From Euonymus europaeus (taxonomy: Eukaryota > Streptophyta > Magnoliopsida > Celastrales > Celastraceae), in the NCBI GenBank assembly GCA_963580455.1, contig OY756966.1:14139001-14203000 (forward strand): a stretch of DNA of 64,000 nt, read 5' to 3'. Both the position numbers and the translations under genes were made by a program. The notes below the pieces were generated by a model, which was not told the origin of the DNA, did not search any database, and saw only the letters and a list, made by a program, of their open reading frames with translations. Shown here piece after piece: positions 12,321-25,835 of the stretch (within the stretch, counting starts at the first letter, position 1; each line of letters begins with the position of its first letter).

Positions 12321-15300
12321 AAGCTTCCAAGATTATTCCGATTACAAAACACCAACTTTCTATGACAAATGGACAAAACCGTTAAAAGCTCCTCCATAAA
12401 GAGAGTTGAGCCCCTTCGGACCATCAAAGTTGATCGGGGCACACTTTTTGTTGTTCCTCTATGTCAAATTTTACGAGTATAAGCTTCCAAGATTATTTCG
12501 ATGCCAAAACGCCAACTTTCTATGACAAATGGACAAAACCATTAAAAGCTCTCCATGGAGAGAGTTGAGCAATTTGGAACCATCAAAGTTGCTCGGTGTA
12601 CATTTTTTAATGTTCTTCTATGTCCAATTTTACGAGTACAAGCTTCGTCGATTATTTCGATTACAAAACACTAACTTTCTATGAAAAATTGACAAGGCCG
12701 TTAAAACGTGCTCTATAGAGAAGTAGAGCAACTTTTGAGCATCAAAGTTGCTCGGTGTACAATTTTTATTCTTCTTCTATGTCAAATTTTATGAGTATTA
12801 GCTTCCTAGATTATTTCAATGCCAAAATCCAAAGTTTCTATGACAAATGGACAAAACCACTAAAAGCTCCTCATTAGAGACAGTTGAGCAACTTCGGACC
12901 ATCAAAGTTGCTCAGTGTACAATTTTTAATGTTCTTCTATGTCAATTTTTTTTGAGTATAAGCCTCCTAGATTATTTCCTTGACAAAACACCAACTTTCT
13001 ATGACAAATAGACAAAGCCGTTAAAACCCACTCTATAGAGAAGTTGAGCAATTTCGGATCATCAAAGTTGCTCGGTGTACACTTTTTAATGTTCTTCTAT
13101 CTCAAATTTTCCGAGTATAAGCTTCCTAGATTATTCCGATGACAAAACACCAACTTTCTATGACAAATGGACAAAACTGTTAAAAGCACCTCCATAGAGA
13201 GAGTTGTGCAACTTCGGACCATCAAAGTTTCTCGGTGTACACCTTTTAAAGTTCTTCTATGTCAAATATTACGAGTGTATGAGCTTCCTAGATTATTTCG
13301 ATGACAAAACACTAACTTTCTATGACAAATGGACAAAGCCGTTAAAACCACCTCGATAGAGAAGTTAAGCAACTTTGGACCATTAAAGTTGCTCGGTGTA
13401 CACTTTTTAATGTTCTTCTATCCCAAATTTTACGACTATAAGCTTCCAAGATTATTCCGATTACAAAACACCAACTTTCTATGACAAATGGACAAAACCG
13501 TTAAAAGCTCCTCCATAAAGAGAGTCGAGCCACTTCGGACAATCAAAGTTGATTGGGGCACACTTTTTGTTGTTCTTCTATGTCAAATTTTACGAGTATA
13601 AGCTTCCAAGATTATTTCCATGCCAAAACGCCAACTTTCTATGACAAATGGACAAAACCATTAAAAGCTCTCCATGGAGAGAGTTGAGCAATTTGGAACC
13701 ATCAAAGTTGCTCGGTGTACACTTTTTAATGTTCTTCTATGTCCAATTTTACGAGTACAAGCTTCCTAGATTATTTCGATTACAAAACACTAACATTCTA
13801 TGAAAAATTGACAAAGCCGTTAAAACGTGCTCTATAGAGAAGTAGAGCAACTTTTGAGCATTAAAGTTGCTCGGTGTACAATTTTTATTCATCTTCTATG
13901 TCAAATTTTATGAGTATAAGCTTCCTAGATTATTTCAATGCCAAAATCCAAAGTTTCTTTGAGAAATGGACAAAACCACTAAAAGCTCCTCATTAGAGAC
14001 AGTTGAGCAACTTCAGACCATCAAAGTTGCTCGGTGTACACTTTTTAATGTTCTTCTATGTCAAATTTTCCGAGTATAAGCCTTCTAGATTATTTCCTTG
14101 ACAAAACACCAACTTTCTATGACAAATAGACAAAGCCGTTAAAACCCTCTCTATAGAGAAGTTGAGCAACTTCGGATCATCAAAGTTGCTCGGTGTACAC
14201 TTTTTAATGTTCTTCTATCTCAAATTTTCCGAGTATAAGCTTCCTAGATTATTTCGATGACAAAACACCAACTTTCTATGGCAAATGGACAAAACCGTTA
14301 AAAGCTCCTCCATAGAGAGAGTTGAGCAACTTCGGACCATCAAAGCTGCTCGGTGTACCCTTTTTAATGTTATTCTATCTCAAATTTTACGAGTAAATGC
14401 TTCCTAGATTATTCCGATGACAGAACACCAACTTTCTATGACAAATGGACAAAACCGTTAAAAGCATCTTCATAGAGAAAGTTGAGCAACTTCGGACCAT
14501 CCAAGTTGCTCGCTGTACACTTTTTATTGTTATTCTATGTCAAATTTTTTGAGTATAAGCTTTCAAGATTATTGCCTTGAGAAAACACTAACTTTCTATG
14601 ACAAATGGACAAAGCCGTTAAAACCTCCTCTATAGAGAAGTTGAGCAACTGCGGACCATCAAACTTGCTCGTTGTACACTTTTTAATGTTCTTCTATGTA
14701 AAATTTTATGAGTATAAGCTTCCTAGATTATTCCGATGACAAAACACCAACTTTCTATGACAAATGGACAAAACTGTTAAAAGCACCTCCATAGAGAGAG
14801 TTGTGCAACTTCGGACCATCAAAGTTGCTCGGTGTACACTTTTTATTGTTATTCTATGTCAAATTTTACGAGTATAAGCTTCCTAGATTATTTCCTAGAC
14901 AAAACACTAACTTTCTATGACAAATGGACAAAGCCGTTAAAACCTCCTCTATAGAGAAGTTGAGAAACTGCGGACCATCAAACTTGCTCGGTGTACACTT
15001 TTTAATGTTCTTCTATGTAAAATTTTATGAGTATAAGCTTCCTAGATTATTCCGATGACAAAACACCAATTTTCTATGACAAATGGACAAAACTGTTAAA
15101 AGCACCTCCATAGAGAGAGTTGTGCAACTTCGGACCATCAAAGTTGCTCGGTGTACACTTTTTATTGTTATTCTATGTCAAATTTTACGAGTATAAGCTT
15201 CCTAGATTATTTCCTTGACAAAACACTAACTTTCTATGACAAATGTACAAAGCCGTTAAAACCTCCTCTATAGAGAAGTTGAGCAACTGCGGACCATCAA

Positions 15301-15959
15301 ACTTGCTCGGTGTACACTTTTTAATGTTCTTCTATGTAAAATTTTATGAGTATAAGCTTTCTAGATTATTCCGATGACAAAACACCAACTTTCTATGACA
15401 AATGGACAAAACTGTTAAAAGCAGCTCCATAGAGAGAGTTGTGCAACTTCGGACCATCAAAGTTGCTCGGTGTACATCTTTTAAAGTTCATCTATGTGAA
15501 ATTTTACTAGTATATAAGCTTCCAAGATTATTTCCTTGAGAAAATACTAACTTTCTATGACAAATGGACAAAGCCGTTAAAACCTCCTCTATAGAGAAGT
15601 TGAGCAACTTCGGACCATCCAAGTTGCTCGGTGTACACATTTTAATGTTCTTCTATCTCAAATTTTACGAGTATAAGCTTCCTAGATTATTCTGATGACA
15701 AAACACCGACTTTCTGTGACAAATTGACAAAACCGTTAAAAGCTCCTCTAGAGAGAGCTGAGTAACTTCGGACCATCAAAGTTGCTCTGTGTACACTTTT
15801 TATTGTTATTCTGTCAAATTTTATTAGTATAAGCTTCCGAGATTTTTTCCTTGACAAAACATTAACTTTCTATGACAAATGCACAAAGCCGTTAAAGTGT
15901 CCTCTATAGAGAAGTTGAGCAACTTCGGACCATCAAAGTTGCTCGGTGTACACTTTTTA

Positions 15960-17265
15960 ATGTTCTTCTATGTCCAATTTTACGAGTAGAAGCATCCTAG
16001 ATTATTTCGATGACAAAACACTAACTTTCTATGACAAATGGACAAAACCGTTAAAAGGTCCTCCATAGAGAGAGTTGAGCAACTTCGGACTATCAAAATT
16101 GCTCGGTGTACACTTTTTATTGTTATTCTATGTCAAATTTTATGAGTATAAGCTTCCAAGATTATTTCCTTGACAAAACACTAACTTTCTATGACAAATG
16201 GACAAAGCAGTTAAAATCCCCTCTACAGATAAGTTGAGCAACTTCGGACCATCAAAGTTGCTCGGTGTACACTTTTTAATGTTCTTCTATGTCAAATTTT
16301 ACGAGTATATAAGCTTCCTAGATTATTTCAATGAAAAAACACTAAATTTCTATGATAAATAGACAAAGCCTTTAAAACCTCCTCTATAGAGAAGTTGAGC
16401 AACTTCAGACCATCAAAGTTGCTGGGTGTACACTTTTTAATGTTCTTATATGTCAAATTTTACGAGTATAAGCTTCCTAGATTATTCCAATGACAAAACA
16501 GCAACTTTCTTTGACAAATGGACAAAACCGTTAAAAGCTCCCCCATAGATAGAGTTGAGCAACTTCGGACCATCAAAGTTGCTCGGTGTACACTTTTTGT
16601 TGTTATTCTATGTAAAATTTTACGAGTATAAGCTTCCTAGATTATTTCCTTGACAAAACACTAACTTTCTATGACAAATGGACAAAGCAGTTAAAACCCC
16701 CTCTACAGTGAAGTTGAGCAACTTCGGACCATCAACGTTGCTCGGTGTACACTTTTTAATGTTTTTCTATGTCAAATTTTATGAGTATATTAGCTTCCTA
16801 GATTATTTCGATGACAAAACAATAACTTTCTATGACAAATGGGAAAAGCCGTTAAAACCTCCTCTATAAAGAAGTTGGGCAACTTCGGATCATCAAAGTT
16901 GTTGGGTGTACACTTTTTAATGTTCTTATATATCAAATTTTACGAGTATAAGCTTCCTAGATTATTCCGATGACAAAACAACAACTTTCAAGACCAAATG
17001 GACAAAACCGTTAAAAGCTCCTCCATAGAGAGAGTTGAGCAACTTCGGACCATCCAAGTTGCTCGGTGTACACTTTTTATTGTTATTCTATGTCAAATTT
17101 TACGAGTATAAGCTTCCTAGATTATTTCCTTGACAAAACACTAACTTTTTATGACAAATGGACAAAGCCGTTAAAACCTCCTCTATAGAGAAGTTGAGCA
17201 ACTGTGGACCATCAAACTTGCTCGGTGTACACTTTTTAATGTTCTTCTATGTAAAATTTTATGAG
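15960..17265 (+). repeat. Higher-order repeat block, copy 1 of 3
   Basis: About 1.3 kb that matches 18201-19506 at an offset of 2241 bp (14 monomers). Diagnostic shared variants are GTTAAAAGGTCCTCCATAG, CCCTCTACAGTGAAG, GTTGCTGGGTGTAC, GACAAAACAGCAAC and AAATGGGAAAAGCC. Edges are approximate. Confidence 0.65.
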
Positions 17266-18200
17266 TATAAGCTTCCAAGATTATTCCAATGACAAAACAG
17301 CAACTTTCTTTGACAAATGGACAAAACTGTTAAAAGCTCCCCCATAGATAGAGTTGAGCAACTTCGGACCATCAAAGTTGCTCGGTGTACACTTTTTGTT
17401 GTTATTCTATGTAAAATTTTACGAGTATAAGCTTCCTAGATTATTTCCTTGACAAAATACTAACTTTCTATGATAAATGGACAAAGCAGTTAAAACCCCC
17501 TCTACAGTGAAGTTGAGCAACTTCGGACTATCAACGTTGCTCGGTGTACACTTTTTAATGTTCTTCTATGTCAAATTTTTTCGAGTATATTAGCTTCCTA
17601 GATTATTTCGATGACAAAACAGCAACTTTCTAGACCAAATGGACAAAACCGTTAAAAGCTCCTCCATAGAGAGAGTTGAGCAACTTTGGACCATCAAAGT
17701 TGCTCGGTGTACACTTTTTATTGTTATTCTATGTCAAATTTTACGAGTATAAGCTTCCTACATTATTTCCTTGACAAAACACTAACTTTCTATGACAAAT
17801 GGACAAAGCCGTTAAAACCTCCTCTATAGAGAAGTTGGGCAACTGCGGACCATCAAACTTGCTCGGTGTACACTTTTTAATGTTCTTCTATGTAAAAGTT
17901 TATGAGTATAAGCTTCCTAGATTATTCCGATGACAAAACACCAACTTTCTATGACAAATGGACAAAACTGTTAAAAGCACCTCCATAGAGAGAGTTGTGC
18001 AACTTTGGACCATCAAAGTTGCTCGGTGTACATCTTTTAAAGTTCATCTATGTCAAATTTTACTAGTATATAAGCTTCCAAGATTATTTCCTTGAGAAAA
18101 CACTAACTTTCTATGACAAATGGACAAAGCCGTTAAAACCTCCTCTATAGAGAAGTTGAGCAACTTCGGACCATCCAAGTTGCTCGGTGTACACATTTTA

Positions 18201-19506
18201 ATGTTCTTCTATCTCCAATTTTACGAGTATAAGCTTCCTAGATTATTTCGATGACAAAACACTAACTTTCTATGACAAATGGACAAAACCGTTAAAAGGT
18301 CCTCCATAGAGAGAGTTGAGCAACTTCGGACCATCAAAATTGCTCGGTGTACACTTTTTATTGTTATTCTATGTCAAATTTTATGAGTATAAGCTTCCAA
18401 GATTATTTCCTTGACAAAACACTAACTTTCTATGACAAATGGACAAAGCAGTTAAAACACCCTCTACAGATAAGTTGAGCAACTTCGGACCATCAAAGTT
18501 GCTCGGTGTACACTTTTTAATGTTCTTCTATGTCAAATTTTACGAGTATATAATCTTCCTAGATTATTTCAATGACAAAACACTAAATTTCTATGATAAA
18601 TAGACAAAGCCTTTAAAACCTCCTCTATAGAGAAGTTGAGCAACTTCGGACCGTCAAAGTTGCTGGGTGTACACTTTTTAATGTTCTTATATGTCAAATT
18701 TTACGAGTATAAGCTTCCCAGATTATTCCAATGACAAAACAGCAACTTTCTTTGACAAATGGACAAAACCGTTAAAAGCTCCCCCATAGATAGAGTTGAG
18801 CAACTTCGGACCATCAAAGTTGCTCGGTGTACACTTTTTGTTGTTATTATATGTAAAATTTTACGAGTATAAGCTTCCTAGATTATTTCCTTGACAAAAC
18901 ACTAACTTTCTATGACAAATGGACAAAGCAGTTAAAACCCCCTCTACAGTGAAGTTGAGCAACTTCGGACCATCAACGTTGCTCGGTGTACACTTTTTAA
19001 TGTTCTTCTATGTCAAATTTTACGAGTATATTAGCTTCCTAGATTATTTCGATGACAAAATAATAACTTTCTATGACAAATGGGAAAAGCCGTTAAAACC
19101 TCCTCTATAAAGAAGTTGGGCAACTTCGGATCATCAAAGTTGTTGGGTGTACACTTTTTAATGTTCTTATATATCAAATTTTACGAGTATAAGCTTCCTA
19201 GATTATTCCGATGACAAAACAACAACTTTCAAGACCAAATGGACAAAACCATTAAAAGCTCCTCCATAGAGAGAGTTGAGCAACTTCGGACCATCCAAGT
19301 TGCTCGGTGTACACTTTTTATTGTTATTCTATGTCAAATTTTACGAGTATAAGCTTCCTAGATTATTTCCTTGACAAAACACTAACTTTCTATGACAAAT
19401 GGACAAAGCCGTTAAAACCTCCTCTATAGAGAAGTTGAGCAACTGCGGACCATCAAACTTGCTCGGTGTACACTTTTTAATGTTCTTCTATGTAAAATTT
19501 TATGAG
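18201..19506 (+). repeat. Higher-order repeat block, copy 2 of 3
   Basis: Matches 15960-17265 at 2241 bp offset. Its 18360-19170 part matches a third, partial copy further right at 1755 bp offset (11 monomers). Differences between copies are scattered single bases. Confidence 0.65.
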
Positions 19507-20114
19507 TATAAGCTTCCTAGATTATTCCGATGACAAAACACCAACTTTCTATGACAAATGGACAAAACTGTTAAAAGCACGTCCATAGAGAGAGTTGTGC
19601 AACTTCGGACCATCAAAGTTGCTCGCTGTACATCTTTTAAAGTTCATCTATGTCAAATTTTACTAGTATATAAGCTTCCAAGATTATTTCCTTGAGAAAA
19701 CACTAACTTTCTATGACAAATGGACAAAGCCGTTAAAACCTCCTCTATAGAGAAGTTGAGCAACTTCGGACCATCCAAGTTTCTCGGTGTACACATTTTA
19801 ATGTTCTTCTATCTTAAATTTTACGAGTATAAGCTTCCTAGATTATTATGATGACAAAACACCGACTTTCTGTGACAAATTGACAAAACCGTTAAAAGCT
19901 CCTCTAGAGAGAGTTGAGTAACTTCGGACCATCAAAGTTGCTCTGTGTACACTTTTTATTGTTATTCTGTCAAATTTTATTAGTATAAGCTTTCAAGATT
20001 TTTTCCTTGACAAAACACTAACTTTCTATTACAAATGCACAAAGTCGTTAAAACCTCCTCTATAGAGAAGTTGAGCAACTTTGGACCATCAAAGCTGCTC
20101 GGTGTACACTTTTT

Positions 20115-20925
20115 ATTGTTATTCTTTGTCAAATTTTATGAGTATAAGCTTCCAAGATTATTTCCTTGACAAAACGCTAACTTTCTATGACAAATGGACA
20201 AAGCAGTTAAAACCCCCTCTACAGATAAGTTGAGCAACTTCGGACCATCAAAGTTGCTCGCTGTACACTTTTTAATGTTCTTCTATGTCAAATTTTACGA
20301 GTATATAAGCTTCCTAGATTATTTCAATGACAAAACACTAAATTTCTATGATAAATAGACAAAGCCTTTAAAACCTCCTCTATAGAGAAGTTGAGCAACT
20401 TCGGACCATCAAAGTTGCTGGGTGTACACTTTTTAATGTTCTTATATGTCAAATTTTACGAGTATAAGCTTCCTAGATTATTCCAATGACAAAACAGCAA
20501 CTTTCTTTGACAAATGGACAAAACCGTTAAAAGCTCCCCCGTAGATAGAGTTGAGCAACTTCGGACCATCAAAGTTGCTCGGTGTACACTTTTTGCTGTT
20601 ATTCTATGTAAAATTTTACGAGTATAAGCTTCCTAGATTATTTCCTTGACAAAACACTAACTTTCTGTGACAAATGGACAAAGCAGTTAAAACCCCCTCT
20701 ACAGTGAAGTTGAGCAATTTCGGACCATCAACGTTGCTCGGTGTACACTTTTTAATGTTCTTCTATGTCAAATTTTATGAGTATAATAGCTTCCTAGATT
20801 ATTTCGATGACAAAACAATAACTTTCTATGACAAATGGGAAAAGCCGTTAAAACCTGCTCTATAAAGAAGTTGGGCAACTTCGGATCATCAAAGTTGTTG
20901 GGTGTACACTTTTTAATGTTCTTAT
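20115..20925 (+). repeat. Higher-order repeat block, partial copy 3
   Basis: Matches 18360-19170 at an offset of 1755 bp, sharing CCCCTCTACAGTGAAG, GTTGTTGGGTGTAC and AAATGGGAAAAGCC. Copy spacings of 14 and 11 monomers suggest repeated unequal exchange rather than one clean tandem duplication. Confidence 0.6.
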
Positions 20926-23900
20926 ATGTCAAATTTTACGAGTATAAGCTTCTTGGATTATTTCGATGACAAAATAGCAACTTTCTAGACCAAATGGACA
21001 AAACCGTTAAAAGCTCCTCTATAGAGAGAGTTGAGCAACTTTGGACCATCAAAGTTGCTCGGTGTACACTTTTTATTGTTATTCTATGTCAAATTTTACG
21101 AGTATAAGCTTCCTAGATTATTTCCTTGACAAAACACTAACTTTCTATGAGAAATGGACAAAGCAGTTAAAACCCCCTCTACAGAGAAGTTGAGCAACCT
21201 CGGACCATCAAAGTTGCTCGGTGTACACTTTTTAATATTCTTCTATGTCAAATTTTACGAGTATATAAGCTTCCTAGATTATTTCGATGACAAAACACTA
21301 ACTTTCTATGACAAATGGGAAAAGCCGTTAAAACCTCCTCTATAAAGAAGTTGAGCAACTTCGGACCATCAAAGTTGTTCGGTGTACACTTTTTATTGAA
21401 CTTCTATCTCAAATTTTATGAGTATAAGCTTCCTAGATTATTCCGATGATAAAACAACAACTTCTATGACAAATGGACAAAACCGTTAAAAGCTCCTCCA
21501 CAGAGGGAGTTGAGCAACTTCGGACCATCAAATTTGCTCGGTGTACACTTTTTAATGTTATTCTATCTCAAATTTTACGAGTATAAGCTTCCTAGATTAT
21601 TCAGATGACAAAACATCAACTTTCTATGACAAATGGACAAAACCGTTAAAAGCTCCTTCATAGAGAGAGTTGAGCAACATCGGACCATCCAAGTTGCTCG
21701 GTGTACACTTTTTATTGTTATTTTATGTCAAATTTTATGAGTATAAGCTTCCAAGATTATTTCCTTGAGAAAACACTAACTTTTTATGACAAATGGACAA
21801 AGCCGTTAAAACCTCATCTATAGAGAAGTTGAGCAACTTCGGACAATCAAAGTTGCTCGGTGTACACTTTTTAATGTTCTTCTATGTCAAATTTTACGAG
21901 TATAAGATTTCTAGATTATTCCGATGACAAAACACCAACTTTCTATGACAAATGGAGAAAACCGTTAAAAGCTCGTGCATAGAGAGAGTTGAGCAACTTC
22001 GGACCATCAAAGTTGCTCGGTGTATACTTTTTAATCTTCTTCTATATCAAATTTTACGAGTATATAAGCTTCCTAGATTATTTCGATGACAAAACACTAA
22101 CTTTCTATGACAAATGGACAAAGCCGTTAAAACCTCCATTATAGAGAAGATGAGCAACTTCGGACCATCAAAGTTGCTCGGTGTACACATTTTAATGATC
22201 TTCTATCTCAAATTTTACGAGTATAAGCTTTCTAGATTATTCTGATGACAAAACAACGACTTTCTATGACAAATGGACAAAACCGTTAAAAGCTCCTCCA
22301 GAGAGAGTTGAGCAACTTCGTACCATCAAAGTTGCTCGGTGAACACTTTTTAATGTTATTATATCTCAAATTTTACGAGTATAAGCTTCCTAGATTATTC
22401 CGATGACAAAACTCCAACTTTCTATGACAAATGGACAAAAGTGTAAAAGCTCTTTCATAGAGAGAGTTGAGCGACTTCGGAACATAAAAGTTGCTCGGTG
22501 TACACTTTTTATTGTTATTCTGTCAAATTTTATGAGTATAAGGTTTCAAGATTATTTCCTTGACAAAACACTAACTTTGTATGACAAATGGACAAAGCCA
22601 TTAAAACCTCCTTTATAGAGAAGTTGAGCAAATTTGGACCATCAAAGATGCTCGGTGTACACTTTTTAATGTTCTTCTATGTCCAATTTTACGAGTATAA
22701 GCTTCATATATTATTTCGATGACAAAACACTAACTTTCTATGACAAATGTATAAAACCGTTAAAAGGTCCTCCATAGAGAGAGTTGAGCAACTTCGGACC
22801 ATCAAAGTTGCTCGGTGCACACTTTTTATTGTTATTCTATGTCAAATTTTATGAGTATAAGCTTCCAAGATTATTTCCTTAATAAAACACTAACTTTCTA
22901 TGACAAATGGACAAAGCCGTTAACACCTCCTCTATAGAGAAATTGAGCAACTTCGGACCATCAAAATTGCTCGGTGTACACTTTTTAATGTACTTCTATC
23001 TCAAATTTTACGAGTGTAAGCTTCCTAGATTATTCCGATGATAAAACAACAACTTTCTATGACAAATGGACAAAACCGTTAAAATCTCCTCCATAGAGAG
23101 AGTTGAGCAACTTCGGACCATCAAAGTTGCTCGGTGTACACTTTTTAATGTTTTCCATCTCAAATTTTATGAGTATATGCTTCCTAGATTATTCCGATGA
23201 CAAATCAACAACTTTCTATGAAAAATGGACAAAACTGTTAAAAGCTCCTCCATAGAGAGAGTTGAGCAACTTCGGACCATCAAAGTTGCTCGGTGTACAC
23301 TTTTTAATGTTCTTCTATGTCAAATTTTACGAGTGTAGAAGCTTCCTAGATTATTTCGATGACAAAACACTAACTTTCTATGACAAATGGACAAAGTCGT
23401 TAAAACCTCTTCTATAGAGAAGTTGAGAAACTTTGGACCATCAAAGTTGTTCGTTGTACACTTTTTATTGTACTTATATCTCAAATTTTATGAGTATAAG
23501 CTTCCTAGATTATTCCGATGATAAAACAACAATTTCTATGACAAATGGACAAAACCGTTGAAAGCTCTTCCACAGAGAGTTGAGCAACTTCAGACCATCA
23601 AAGTTGCTCGGTGTATACTTTTTAATGTTATTCTATCTCAAATTTTACGAGTATAAGCTTCCTAGATTATTCTGATGAGAAAACATCAACTTTCTATGAC
23701 AAATGGACAAAACCGTTAAAAGCTCCTTCATAGAGAGAGTTGAGCAACTTTGGACCATCCAAGTTGCTCGGTGTACACTTTTTATTGTTATTTTATGTCA
23801 AATTTTATGAGTATAAGCTTCCAAGATTATTTCCTTGAGACAACACTAACTTTCTATGACAAATGGACAAAGCCGTTAAAACCTCCTCTATAGAGAAGTT

Positions 23901-24559
23901 GAGCAACTTCGGACCATCAAAGTTGCTCGGTGTACACTTTTTAATGTTCTTCTATGTCAAATTTTACGAGTATAAGCTTTCTAGATTATTCCGATGACAA
24001 TACACCAACTTTCTATGACAAATGGACAAAAACGTTAAAAGCTCCTCCATAGAGAGAGTTGAGCAACTTCGGACCATCAAAGTTGCTCGGTGTATACTTT
24101 TTAAGGTTCTTCTATATCAAATTTTACGAGTATATTAGCTTCCTAGATTATTTCGATGACAAAACACTAACTTTCTATGACAAATGGACGAAGCCGTTAA
24201 AACCTCCATTATAGAGAAGTTGAGCAACTCCGGACCATCAAAGTTGCTCGGTGTACACTTTTTAATGTTCTTCTATCTCAAATTTTACGAGTATAGGCTT
24301 CCTAGATTATTCCGATGACAAAACACCAACCTTCTATGGAAAATGGATAAAACCGTTAAAAGCTCCTCCATAGAGAGAGTTGAGCAACTTCGGACCATCA
24401 AAGTTGCTCGGTGTACACTTTTATTGTTATTCTATGTCAAATTTTATGAGTATAAGCTTCCAAGATTATTTCCTTAATAAAACACTAACTTTCTATGACA
24501 AATGGACAAAGCCGTTAAAACCTCCTCTATAGAGAAATTGAGCAACTTTTGACCATCAA

Positions 24560-25835
24560 AGTTGCTCGGTGTACACTTTTTAATGTACTTCTATCTCAAA
24601 TTTTACGAGTATAAGCTTCCTAGATTATTCCGATGATAAACAACAACTTTCTATGACAAATGGACAAAATCGTTAAAAGCTCCTCCATAGAGAGAGTTGA
24701 GCAACTTCGGACCATCAAAGTTTCTCGGTGTACACTTTTTAATGTTTTCTATCTCAAATTTTATGAGTATAAGCTTCCTAGATTATTCCGATGACAAAAC
24801 ACCAACCTTCTATGGCAAATGGATAAAACCGTTAAAAGCTCTTCCATAGAGAGAGTTGAGCAACTTCGGGCCATCAAAGTTGCTCGGTGTACACTTTTTA
24901 TTGTTATTCTATGTCAAATTTTATGAGTATAAGCTTCCAAGATTATTTCTTTGACAGAACACGAACTTTCTATGACAAATAGACAAAGCCGTTGGAACCT
25001 CCTCGATAGAGAAGTTGAGCAACTTCGGATCATCAAAGTTGCACGGTGTACACTTTTTAATGTTCTTCTATCTCAAATTTTACGAGTATAAGCTTCCTAG
25101 ATTATTCCGATGATAAAACAACAACTTCTATGACAAATGGACAAAACCGTTAAAAGCTCCTCCACAGAGAGAGTTGAGCAACTTCGGACCATCAAAGTTG
25201 CTCGGTGTACACTTTTTAATGTACTTCTATCTCAAATTTTACGAGTATAAGCTTCCTAGATTATTCCGATGATAAACAACAACTTTCTATGACAAATGGA
25301 CAAAATCGTTAAAAGCTCCTCCATAGAGAGAGTTGAGCAACTTCGGACCATCAAAGTTTCTCGGTGTACACTTTTTAATGTTTTCTATCTCAAATTTTAC
25401 GAGTATAAGCTTCCTAGATTATTCCGATGACAAAACACCAACCTTCTATGGCAAATGGATAAAACCGTTAAAAGCTCCTCCATAGAGAGAGTTGAGCAAC
25501 TTCGAACCATCAAAGTTGCTCGGTGTACACTTTTATTGTTATTCTATGTCAAATTTTATGAGTATAAGCTTCCAAGATTATTTCTTTGACAGAACACGAA
25601 CTTTCTATGACAAATAGACAAAGCCGTTAGAACCTCCTCGATAGAGAAGTTGAGCAACTTCGGATCATCAAAGTTGCACGGTGTACACTTTTTAATGTTC
25701 TTCTATCTCAAATTTTACGAGTATAAGCTTCCTAGATTATTCCGATGATAAAACAACAACTTCTATGACAAATGGACAAAACCGTTAAAAGCTCCTCCAC
25801 AGAGAGAGATGAGCAACTTCGGACCATCAAAGTTG
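24560..25835 (+). repeat. Tandem pair of 4-monomer units (~636 bp)
   Basis: Rare variants recur 635-636 bp apart: GATGATAAACAACAAC (24635 and 25271), TTGACAGAACACGAAC (24951 and 25586) and AAGTTGCACGGTGTAC. The second copy has one T fewer in a T run. This is a recent tandem duplication of four monomers. Confidence 0.7.
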
